Assembly: GCF_900104345.1 (NCBI RefSeq)
Contig: NZ_FNJN01000008.1
Coordinates: 1 to 64,000 of the forward strand
Length of the DNA stretch: 64,000 nucleotides
Direction: 5' to 3'
Source: Microbacterium testaceum StLB037
Lineage (GTDB): Bacteria; Actinomycetota; Actinomycetes; Actinomycetales; Microbacteriaceae
Shown here: one piece after another, positions 28,939-36,103 of the stretch
Layout: each line of letters begins with the position of its first letter
Position numbering within the stretch: the first letter of the stretch is position 1
Notes under the pieces: generated by a model
What the model was told of the DNA's origin: nothing
The model's input: only the letters and a program-made list of their open reading frames with translations
Database searches by the model: none
Made by a program: the position numbers and the translations under genes

Positions 28939-29798
28939 GACGCCTTCGACGTCTTCTTCTTCGCGGGAGCCTTCTTCTTCGGCGCGTCTTCGGTCCTATC
29001 GGCGCGGGCGCGGGCGGCCCGGCTGCGCTCGACGCTCGCGCGCAGCGCCTCCATGAGGTCGATGACCTCACCGCCGTCCTCTTCTTCCTTCTTGCCGAAG
29101 GTGGCGTCGGTGTCGAGCGCGTCGCCCTGCTCGAGCTTCGCGTCGATGAGGGTGCGTAGCTCGGCCTGGTACTCGTCGGTGAACTCTTCGGGGTCGAAGT
29201 CCTTCGAGAAGCTGTCGACGAGCGAGGCCGACATCTCGAGCTCCTTCGCCGAGATGCGCACGCTCTCGTCCAACGCGGGGAACGCCGCCTCGCGCACCTC
29301 GTCGGCCCACAGCAGGGTCTGCAGCACGAGCACGTCTCCGCGGACGCGGAGGGCTGCGAGCCGCGTCTTCTGACGCAGCGAGAAGCGCACGATCGCGGTG
29401 CGGTCGGTCTGCTCGAGCGTCTTGCGCAACAGGACGTACGCCTTGGGCGACGACGAGTCGGGCTCGAGGTAGTACGCCTTGTCGAGCGTCAGCAGATCGA
29501 CCTGGTCGCTGGGCACGAACTCGACGACCTCGATCTCGCGGCTGCGTTCGCTCGGCAGTGACGCGAGATCATCCTTGGTCAGCACGACCGTCTGTTCACC
29601 GTCGTCGTAGGCCTTGTCGATGTCCTGGTAGGGAACGACCTCGCCGTCGATCTCGCAGATGCGCTGGTATCGGATGCGCCCGCCGTCGGCGTTGTGCACC
29701 TGGTGCAGAGACACGTCATGGTCTTCGGTCGCGGAGTACACCTTCACGGGCACGTTGACGAGGCCGAAGGTCAGGGCGCCTTTCCAGATCGATCGCAT
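28935..29798 (-). CDS. ku: Ku protein (non-homologous end joining)
   Basis: DNA double-strand-end binding homodimer that recruits LigD. The 287-residue product starts MRSIWKGALTFGLVNVPVKV, the canonical Ku opening, followed by SLHQVHNADGGRIRYQRICE and EVVEFVPSDQVDLLTLDKAY. The C-terminus ends in a Lys/Ala-rich tail (DAPKKKAPAKKKTSKAS) as in other actinobacterial Ku proteins, which binds DNA. Divergent from ligD across a 300-base gap. Its stop overlaps the convergent dedA-like stop by four bases. Confidence 0.96.
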   Translation of the reverse strand: MRSIWKGALTFGLVNVPVKVYSATEDHDVSLHQVHNADGGRIRYQRICEIDGEVVPYQDIDKAYDDGEQTVVLTKDDLASLPSERSREIEVVEFVPSDQVDLLTLDKAYYLEPDSSSPKAYVLLRKTLEQTDRTAIVRFSLRQKTRLAALRVRGDVLVLQTLLWADEVREAAFPALDESVRISAKELEMSASLVDSFSKDFDPEEFTDEYQAELRTLIDAKLEQGDALDTDATFGKKEEEDGGEVIDLMEALRASVERSRAARARADRTEDAPKKKAPAKKKTSKAS

Positions 29799-30098
29799 GG
29801 GATCAGTGAACACCGAAAAGGCGGTGGATGCCGAGGGGGTTGTGCCCGCTCTCCGCGCACAACTCCTGCAGATCCGCCCTCCGGCCCTCTCCCGCGCGCC
29901 ATCTGTCGCGATCTGCAGGAGTTGTGCCGCCCGCTCCGGTGGACTGTGCAGGAGATCCGGCCGTCCCCCCGCCCCTCCGCGCCACGCCGACGGCCGTCCG
30001 CCGCCTGCCTCCTGCGGTGTGTCCGTGATCCCACGACGCCGCCGCGTCCCCCGCAACCCCCTCGGCATCCGCCGCCCCCTCCGCTCTACGCTGGGGCG
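29799..30098. repeat. ku-ligD spacer with long perfect inverted repeat
   Basis: The spacer holds a perfect 18-base inverted repeat, GCACAACTCCTGCAGATC at 29857-29874 and its complement at 29910-29927, separated by 35 bases. A third partial copy, TGTGCAGGAGATCCGGCCG, begins near 29946. The ligD -10 element TACGCT is at 30087-30092. No small gene is supported here. Similar GCAGGAGAT motifs recur in the murI-pncB spacer. Confidence 0.75.
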
Positions 30099-32537
30099 AT
30101 GACGGAGCAGACGGTGCGCATCGGCGGTCGCCGCCTGCGCCTGTCGAACCTCGACAAGGTGCTGTACCCCGAGACCGGCACCACCAAGGGCGAGGTGATC
30201 GACTACTACACGCGCATCGCGCCGCTTCTGCTCCCCCACGTCGCCGATCGTCCACTGACGCGCAAGCGCTGGCCCGACGGAGTGGGGACGGATGCCGACC
30301 CCGGCGAACCGTTCTTCGCCAAGGCCCTCGAGCCCGGCGCTCCGGCGTGGGTGCGGCGCTTTCCGATCGATCATTCGAGCGGCGCGAAGGACTACCCGCT
30401 CGTCGACGACCTGCCAACGCTCGTCTACCTCGCGCAGGTCGCGAGCCTCGAGTTGCACGTGCCGCAGTGGCGCTTCGCCTCCGACGGCGAGCGGCAGAAC
30501 CCCGACCGGCTGGTGCTCGATCTGGATCCGGGCCCGGGCGTCGGTCTCGCCGAGTGCGCTGAAGTTGCCCGGTGGGCGCGCGCGATCCTGCAGGACATCG
30601 GCCTCGAGCCGTTCCCGGTGACCAGCGGCAGCAAGGGCATCCATCTGTACGCGCGCCTCGACGGCCGCCAGTCGAGCGACGCGGCGAGCGCGGTTGCGAA
30701 GGAGCTCGCGCGCGCGATCGAGGCCGACCACCCCGACCTCGTCGTGAGCCAGATGTCGAAGGCGGCGCGTCCGGGCAAGGTCTTCATCGACTGGAGCCAG
30801 AACAACGGCTCGAAGACGACGATCGCTCCGTACTCCCTGCGCGGGCGCCCGCGTCCGTTTGTCGCCGCCCCGCGCAGGTGGGCCGAACTCGACGACCCCG
30901 AGCTGCGGCACCTCCTGTTCCACGAGGTGCTCGAGCGACCCGTCGATTCGCTGGCTTCGGTCGACGAAGCGCACGGTCCCCTCCGCGCCTACATCGCCAA
31001 GCGCACGGCCGGTAAGACCCCCGAGCCCGTGCCAGACGCTCCTCACGGCGAGCCCAATCCCGAGGGCCTCCCCCGCTTCGTCATCCAGGAGCACCACGCC
31101 AGCCGCCTGCACTGGGACCTTCGCCTCGAGCGCGATGGCGTGCTCGTCAGCTGGGCCGTGCCCAAGGGCGTCCCCCCGACGACCGCGAAGAACAGCCTCG
31201 CCGTCATGACCGAGGACCACCCCCTGCAGTACCTCGACTTCGCCGGCGAGATCCCGCGCGGCGAGTACGGCGCGGGCATCATGACCGTCTGGGACACCGG
31301 CACGTACGAGCTCGAGAAGTGGCGCGACGACGAGGTGATCGCGACCCTCGAGGGTCAACACGACGGTCCCCTGGGCCGTGTGCGCCTCGCGCTGATCCGC
31401 ACCGAGGGGCAGGGCGAGAAGTCGCAGTGGCTGCTGCACCGGATGAAGACGGATGCCGAGGGCGCACCGCAGAGCGAGGGAGCCCCCGTCGTGGCTCTCG
31501 ATCACGGGTCCCCCGCCCCCGAGCCCGCCCGTGCGACGGCCCCGTCGCCCATCGACGCTCCCACCGTCGCCGAGCTGCGGCCGATGCTCGCCACGTCCGC
31601 GACGCCGGGGATCGCTCGCGCCGCCGCCGACCGCTGGGGCTCTCCTTGGGTGGAGATGAAGTGGGACGGCATCCGGGGGCTGGGCGTGTGGGACGGTGAG
31701 CGACTGCGCCTGCGCTCGCGGAACGGCAACGATCTGACCGCCGCCTATCCCGAGCTGACGAGCGTCGACCTGGGCCTCGGGCCCGACCCGGCGGTGTTCG
31801 ACGGCGAGATCGTCGCGCTCGACGACAGGGGCCGACCGAGCTTCCCCCTCCTGCAGAAACGCATGAACCTCGCCCAGCCCCGCGAGATCCAGCGTGAGGC
31901 GAAACGCACGCCCGTGCACCTGTACCTGTTCGACGTGCTCTCGGTGGCGGGCCGGGATGTGGCATCCCTCCCTCTCTCGAAACGGCGGGAGATGCTCGAA
32001 GAACTCACCGCCGACGCCGGGAGTCCGGTCGTCGTGCCGCCCGTCTTCAATGACGTGGATGCCGCGGTGTCGACGAGCGGCCGGTTCGGGCTCGAGGGGG
32101 TCGTCGTGAAAGACCCGACTTCGACGTATCGCCGCGGTGTGCGGTCGGAGCAGTGGCTCAAGGTGAAGCACTCGCGGACGCAGGAGATCGTGATCGGCGG
32201 CATCCGTCCGGGGAAGGGCAATCGGTCGGGGACCATCGGCTCGCTGCTCGTGGGGGTGCCCACCGCCGACGGCTTACGGTACGCGGGCCGGGTGGGGTCG
32301 GGCTTCGGCGAGCAGACCCTCGCGCGGTTGACCGAGCTGCTCGACCCGCTGCGCATCGACGCCGATCCGTTCGTGGGCGTACCCGCGGCCGATGCGCGCG
32401 ATGCGCTGTGGGTGCGGCCCGAGCTCGTCGCCGAGGTCGAGTTCGCCGAGTTCACCCCCGGCGGGATTCTGCGGCAGGCGCGGTGGCGTGGGTTGCGGCC
32501 GGACAAGTGTCCCGGCGAGGTGGTGCGGGAGGACTGA
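30099..32537 (+). CDS. ligD: Multifunctional ATP-dependent DNA ligase LigD
   Basis: End-processing polymerase, nuclease and ligase of bacterial NHEJ in one 812-residue chain. The order is POL (1-300; catalytic D141 and D143 in DLDPGPGVG, then GSKGIHLYARL), NUC/phosphoesterase (about 320-460; FVIQEHHASRLHWDLRLERD, SWAVPKG), then LIG (490-812; adenylated K521 in KWDGIRG, GEIVALDD, VVVKDPTSTYRRG, WLKVKH). This is the mycobacterial domain order. ATG 30099 is preceded by TACGCT and six bases, a leaderless arrangement. Divergent from ku. Confidence 0.97.
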   Translation: MTEQTVRIGGRRLRLSNLDKVLYPETGTTKGEVIDYYTRIAPLLLPHVADRPLTRKRWPDGVGTDADPGEPFFAKALEPGAPAWVRRFPIDHSSGAKDYPLVDDLPTLVYLAQVASLELHVPQWRFASDGERQNPDRLVLDLDPGPGVGLAECAEVARWARAILQDIGLEPFPVTSGSKGIHLYARLDGRQSSDAASAVAKELARAIEADHPDLVVSQMSKAARPGKVFIDWSQNNGSKTTIAPYSLRGRPRPFVAAPRRWAELDDPELRHLLFHEVLERPVDSLASVDEAHGPLRAYIAKRTAGKTPEPVPDAPHGEPNPEGLPRFVIQEHHASRLHWDLRLERDGVLVSWAVPKGVPPTTAKNSLAVMTEDHPLQYLDFAGEIPRGEYGAGIMTVWDTGTYELEKWRDDEVIATLEGQHDGPLGRVRLALIRTEGQGEKSQWLLHRMKTDAEGAPQSEGAPVVALDHGSPAPEPARATAPSPIDAPTVAELRPMLATSATPGIARAAADRWGSPWVEMKWDGIRGLGVWDGERLRLRSRNGNDLTAAYPELTSVDLGLGPDPAVFDGEIVALDDRGRPSFPLLQKRMNLAQPREIQREAKRTPVHLYLFDVLSVAGRDVASLPLSKRREMLEELTADAGSPVVVPPVFNDVDAAVSTSGRFGLEGVVVKDPTSTYRRGVRSEQWLKVKHSRTQEIVIGGIRPGKGNRSGTIGSLLVGVPTADGLRYAGRVGSGFGEQTLARLTELLDPLRIDADPFVGVPAADARDALWVRPELVAEVEFAEFTPGGILRQARWRGLRPDKCPGEVVRED

Positions 32538-32614
32538 CGCGAACGAGGTGGCTGGCCGACGCGGTGGCTGAGCCTATCGAAGCCACCGACCCCCTCGCGA
32601 GCCCGGCCACTACG

Positions 32615-32938
32615 TCAGTCGTCGATGACAGGCCACTCCCCGAAGCGGCGGAACCCGGATGCCGAGGCCAGTGCCACCGACGGCGCATTGTCGAGCTGGC
32701 ATCGGTACTGCGGTTCGTAGCCGCCTTCGAGCGCTTCGGCAGCCATCGCCAGGACGGTGGCGCGGGCGAGCCCCCGGCCGCGGAACCCGCGCAGCGTGAT
32801 GACGCCGAGATCGGCAAATCGTGTGCCGCTACAGGGGTACATGCTGGCTGCACCGGCGAGCCGCCCGTCGACGAACGTGCCAAACACGAGCCAGTGGTCG
32901 ATCTCGACGAAAGCCTCATTGAGATCGTCGTCGGGTGC
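32615..32938 (-). pseudogene. 5'-truncated GNAT-family acetyltransferase
   Basis: The frame reads APDDDLNEAFVEIDHWLVFG, then an acetyl-CoA-binding loop in GFRGRGLARATVLAMAAEAL, and ends CQLDNAPSVALASASGFRRF. These are the last ~107 residues of a GNAT protein. On the upstream side a TGA (32939-32941) closes the frame exactly where base composition changes to the AT-richer RHS-associated DNA, and no N-terminal half follows in any frame. A GTG at 32885 could still start a 90-residue stub. It marks one junction of the accessory segment. Confidence 0.7.
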
Positions 32939-32941
32939 TCA

Positions 32942-33371
32942 CCTCGTCTCAGGTGCTTCTTTACCCGCCTCAGTTTTGAGCGAACGAGCTTATGTTTGAA
33001 CGGGTCGACCACGAAGCCACTCAGGCCCATGGGATTCGCGGCGGAGGTTCTCATCTCACCCAGAAACTCGAGCAGAAAGCTCTTGGAAGAGTTCAATTCC
33101 TCGCAGGGTGCTCCTAGACGATCACAGAGGGGGCCCTCACGCCAAGCGATTTGAACGGCCTCTCAAAATGATGAGAGAGCCAGAGCTAAACATCGCCTTT
33201 GTCGACACTCAGAAGTACACCGAAAGACCGAACGCGAGATGCCATTTCAGGCAAACAATAAATATCTCGTGAACGCACTGCCCGACCCTTTCAGTTCAAC
33301 CGCGACTCAAGAGCTGACCCATGTCACGAAATCGCGATAGCGAAGAACTGGAGAGACTGATCGCCGGTGAT
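32942..33371 (-). other. AT-richer junction DNA with an unrecognised open fragment
   Basis: About 430 bases without a gene I can name. On the minus strand 33150 to 32942 reads as a plausible protein fragment (ELNSSKSFLLEFLGEMRTSA, then GLSGFVVDPFKHKLVRSKLR) that runs out of frame into the truncated GNAT gene. An overlapping frame near 33160-33130 reads ERPFKSLGV, reminiscent of the NPFKSTGFF toxin end but not identical. 33160-33371 shows no supported feature. Confidence 0.35.
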
Positions 33372-33812
33372 TTAGTATTTCAAGCCGCCGACTGCCCGAG
33401 CCATCCGACACACCTCATATCCGAGAGCGCCACCGACCGGAATTCGACGTATCCACCAATAATTTGGGTCCGCGCGATGCTTCTCCAACATTGACTCGGA
33501 ACTAATTACAACAAGACCCGGATCATCACGCGTCAGAATGCGGAATAGCTCATCGGAAGCCCTAATCGTGTAATATTCATGGTCATCCTGCGTGATCTCC
33601 AGCTCAAACGCCGCCGACTCAAGATACGTTCGCGTGAATAAGGCGTCTATGAAATCGTCATAGCCAAAATTTCCCACTACCTCAGCAGGGAATTCCCTCA
33701 TGTCTGCAGACATTTTGAGAACCTGCGCGGACCAAAGGCCGATCACGGATCCAAACGTGATGGTCTCATTGTGCCACCTTACCAATAGGTCAAATTTTGA
33801 CAAATCACTCAC
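33372..33812 (-). CDS. Orphan immunity-like protein, paralogue of the RHS-linked gene
   Basis: Encodes 146 residues from GTG 33812. By hand it aligns with the product of 35665-36093 at about 55% identity over 120 residues, sharing EVVG-FGYDD-I-ALF, F--LTRDDPG and YWW-RRIP--GALGYE. Soluble, acidic, no signal peptide, as expected for a cytosolic immunity protein. Its GTG overlaps the stop of the orphan toxin tip (GTGA at 33809-33812), so the pair kept its coupling. Codon use is AT-richer than core genes. Function is inferred from position and paralogy. Confidence 0.65.
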   Translation of the reverse strand: MSDLSKFDLLVRWHNETITFGSVIGLWSAQVLKMSADMREFPAEVVGNFGYDDFIDALFTRTYLESAAFELEITQDDHEYYTIRASDELFRILTRDDPGLVVISSESMLEKHRADPNYWWIRRIPVGGALGYEVCRMARAVGGLKY

Positions 33813-34107
33813 CTTCCGGGATTGAAGAATCCAGTCGACTTAAACGGATTGCTTTCGTTTGTGGCGCTGAGGTTTCTCTGAACAAAATCCTCCTCTGACG
33901 CAATTAACGCGAAGCCGCTCACAAGAAGATTGCGCGCGGCTTCCCCGCCTCGGACCGGGGGGTACGCCGAAACAAATTGTCTCCCTCGCTCGAGCTCAGC
34001 GATCGAGGCCCCCACCTTAGCCGTGAGCGGGGCTCCAATGCCCAGAGATTCAATAGCTTCAGGAAGCACGACAACCAGATCGAAGCGTCGTCTTCCGTGA
34101 CGCTCAC
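33809..34107 (-). pseudogene. Orphan RHS toxin tip (C-terminal module without RHS core)
   Basis: The frame ends ATNESNPFKSTGFFNPGR, nearly the same end as the full RHS protein (NENNPFKSTGFFKQ). Upstream it reads DLVVVLPEAIESLGIGAP and ELERGRQFVSAYPPVRGGEA. There is no secretion or RHS sequence attached. A GTG at 34069 could start 86 residues; a second frame from 34107 (MSVTEDDASIWLS) overlaps and looks like the same domain shifted, so a frameshift near 34070 is likely. It is followed by a coupled immunity gene, the arrangement of displaced toxin cassettes. Confidence 0.6.
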
Positions 34108-34169
34108 TACGACATATGCAGGCCTCTTCTGAGATGCACGTGCACTCGCCGCAAAGGGATATTCGACTT

Positions 34170-34446
34170 TTATCGCTCGGGCCTTTTAGTCCTGGGAAGC
34201 ACTCGCACTACGATGCGCCGAAACGCAGTTCCGCCATCAACATCGTTCGGGTCGACGGCCGTGAGCGTTCCGTCCATAAAGCAGGCGGGTCGCCCCCGAT
34301 GTCGTACGCGCTTCTCGTCCGGCATGATCACATCGCGAAAGAGATCGGTGTACCGGGCTGGTGTGAAGCGGGTACCCGGCGAACGTCTCGGACGGGCTGT
34401 GCGGCGACTGTTGCGCCAATCGACCATGACACCGCCGATGTGGCAA
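34170..34446 (-). pseudogene. RHS C-terminal remnant, frameshifted
   Basis: From 34419 the minus strand reads QQSPHSPSETFAGYPL, matching QQSSYSPSKTFTGHPL in the intact RHS protein just after its core; at DNA level 34375-34401 and 36744-36771 are nearly identical. Past this block the RHS frame degenerates, while another frame (YTDLFRDVIMPDEKRVRHRG to a TAA at 34170) reads as protein. The remnant marks where an older RHS tip was joined. No intact product is likely. Confidence 0.6.
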
Positions 34447-34477
34447 CTGGAAATCTCACGCTGGCTAAATCGAAGTC

Positions 34478-35002
34478 TCACCCCGTGTTGCGATGCCCGC
34501 TCGGCCCCGATGCATCTCTCCGAATCTCCCTGCCATCAACGGTACTCAACCAATCGCCCCACGCGGCCGCGTCAAAGGGGCCACCGTCGGCCTCTATCTC
34601 CGTGTCCGCAAAGAGTGTGAGGGAGTCTTCACCTGCAGTCGAACAAAAAACCTGGAGGTATGCTCCTACGCAAGCGAACGCCGAATCGATGGTTATTTGT
34701 TCGTTCGAATCAAAGTTATAAGATCTGCGAATCACAAAACCCGGGCCACCCTCGGACGTCACCCACGGTTCCAACGTCGAACGAGGTTCCAACCCCCGCA
34801 TAGTTCGACTCACACTCTCTACCCAGAGAGGCCATCCCGCCGCGTCGCGAGCCACGCCGTCGGGAATTTGAACGTGTTCTATCAGCGCGTTCCACGAAAA
34901 TTCAGATTCAGATAAAAAAACGCCGATGAAGTCCGTCATTGCGAGGAATGCATCTCGCACGGTAATTATGTCGTTGATTTCGGTCGACCACCCTTTCGCC
35001 AC
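34478..35002 (-). CDS. Unknown protein, possible second orphan immunity gene
   Basis: Encodes 174 residues from GTG 35002 (VAKGWSTEINDIITVRDAFL). The frame stays open further upstream (RRRAATGCDWASVAKGW), so the start is uncertain or the 5' end is lost. It is soluble and acidic with a Trp-rich middle (AAGWPLWVESVSRTMRGLEP) and ends DGREIRRDASGPSGHRNTG. No family is recognised. Its place immediately before an RHS-tip remnant, and its size, suggest an immunity protein from another toxin cassette. Confidence 0.5.
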   Translation of the reverse strand: MAKGWSTEINDIITVRDAFLAMTDFIGVFLSESEFSWNALIEHVQIPDGVARDAAGWPLWVESVSRTMRGLEPRSTLEPWVTSEGGPGFVIRRSYNFDSNEQITIDSAFACVGAYLQVFCSTAGEDSLTLFADTEIEADGGPFDAAAWGDWLSTVDGREIRRDASGPSGHRNTG

Positions 35003-35664
35003 GCTTGCCCAATCACACCCCGTTGCCGCTCGACGCCTTGCCTCGCAACGGCAAAATCCACGAAAACTCGAAGCAGTGGAAGAAATCTCTTACAGAATCA
35101 GGACCACCCAAGTTCGTCGAATTGCCGCGGCGCCTCCAGATTTCGCCCCTAGATCGCATTCGCTGACGGGTTCCCTTCAATGATGTTGAGGTGATGCCGA
35201 TCATCATAAACTACCCCTGGATACCCCTACTCAGCTATAGACATCCAGTACAAAAATTGCTTTATATACCCTATACACCAATACACTCACCAATTGGGAA
35301 GCTGCGCTTATCAACCACGAACTGCCCCGCCGAGACGCATGCTGGGTAAGCATTGTCACCGTGAACTAGATATTCCGGCAAGTTTGTAGTCGCCCGCATG
35401 CTGAGCACCGAACACAACGTCCCCTCCGTCAGCGCGAAAGAGGTTGACTCGTGATGTAAAAATTCCCGCCAGGGCAGAAGGATTACGAGTTCAGAACTCG
35501 TGCACCTAACTAGAAATAGGCACCTTTCATGTGCTGATCTATACACTGTAGGTCACTGGAAATCGAAGTCATCAACCTCGCCAGTGCGAGCATTAAAAAA
35601 TGCGCGCCCCAATCGAACTGGGATTTGCCCCGATTGCTTGCTCAACAATCGACCTGATCTTCAC
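35003..35664. other. Degenerate AT-richer stretch with gene scraps
   Basis: No intact gene is supported. On the minus strand 35657-35553 reads a short C-terminal scrap, SGQIPVRLGRAFFNARTGEV then DDFDFQ and TGA, with a TGA just before it. 35546-35271 is open for 91 codons (ending CVSAGQFVVDKRSFPIGECI) and may be another fragment. 35205-35295 is strikingly A/T-rich (TTTATATACCCTATACACC) and could be a promoter or a decayed spacer. I see no terminal repeats or transposase. Confidence 0.4.
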
Positions 35665-36093
35665 TCAGTACGCGAGACCAGCTCTAGCCCGAGCTACTCT
35701 CGCGATCTCGTATCCGAGAGCCCCCTCGCGGGGAATGCGCCGAAGCCACCAATAGGACTTGTCCTGCTGATACTCAGCAAACAGCGGCTCGGACTCGATC
35801 ACAGCACCGCCCGGATCATCACGGGTGAGGGACCGAAAATACTCATCTGCCGTTTCAGCGAAGTGCCATTCGATGTCGAGCCTCGTCACGGAAAGCTCGT
35901 CCATCGCGCGACGCAGATGATTCCGAGCGAAAAGCGCCCCAATGTAATCGTCGTAACCAAAATCCCCAACAACCTCGGACGGATATTTTCTCATATCCGC
36001 CGCCATCTGAAGAACGTAAGCGGTCCAGGACCCCATCACATCGGCCAGCGTTGTTGGCTGCTCTCTCCAGGATACAATCTCTCCGAATTTCAT
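35665..36093 (-). CDS. Immunity-like protein paired with the RHS toxin
   Basis: Encodes 142 residues from ATG 36093 (MKFGEIVSWREQPTTLADVM). It begins ten bases after the RHS stop codon on the same strand, the standard position for the cognate immunity protein. It is soluble and acidic, with the block SEVVGDFGYDDYIGALFARN and the C-terminal YWWLRRIPREGALGYEIARV. A paralogue lies at 33372-33812. No named immunity family is recognised. Its role, binding and neutralising the tip at 36104-36330, is inferred from context. Confidence 0.7.
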   Translation of the reverse strand: MKFGEIVSWREQPTTLADVMGSWTAYVLQMAADMRKYPSEVVGDFGYDDYIGALFARNHLRRAMDELSVTRLDIEWHFAETADEYFRSLTRDDPGGAVIESEPLFAEYQQDKSYWWLRRIPREGALGYEIARVARARAGLAY

Positions 36094-36103
36094 TGCTGAT
36101 ACC

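Noticed and set aside
28935..32171. A 1078-codon minus-strand open frame running from ku across ligD
   Set aside because: Only the first 864 bases are ku. The rest is antisense to LigD, whose three domains and catalytic motifs are unmistakable; long antisense frames are expected at this GC content.
32942..36103. Prophage or integrative element as source of the AT-richer DNA
   Set aside because: No integrase, phage structural gene, attachment repeat or tRNA junction is visible; toxin-immunity debris explains the content better.
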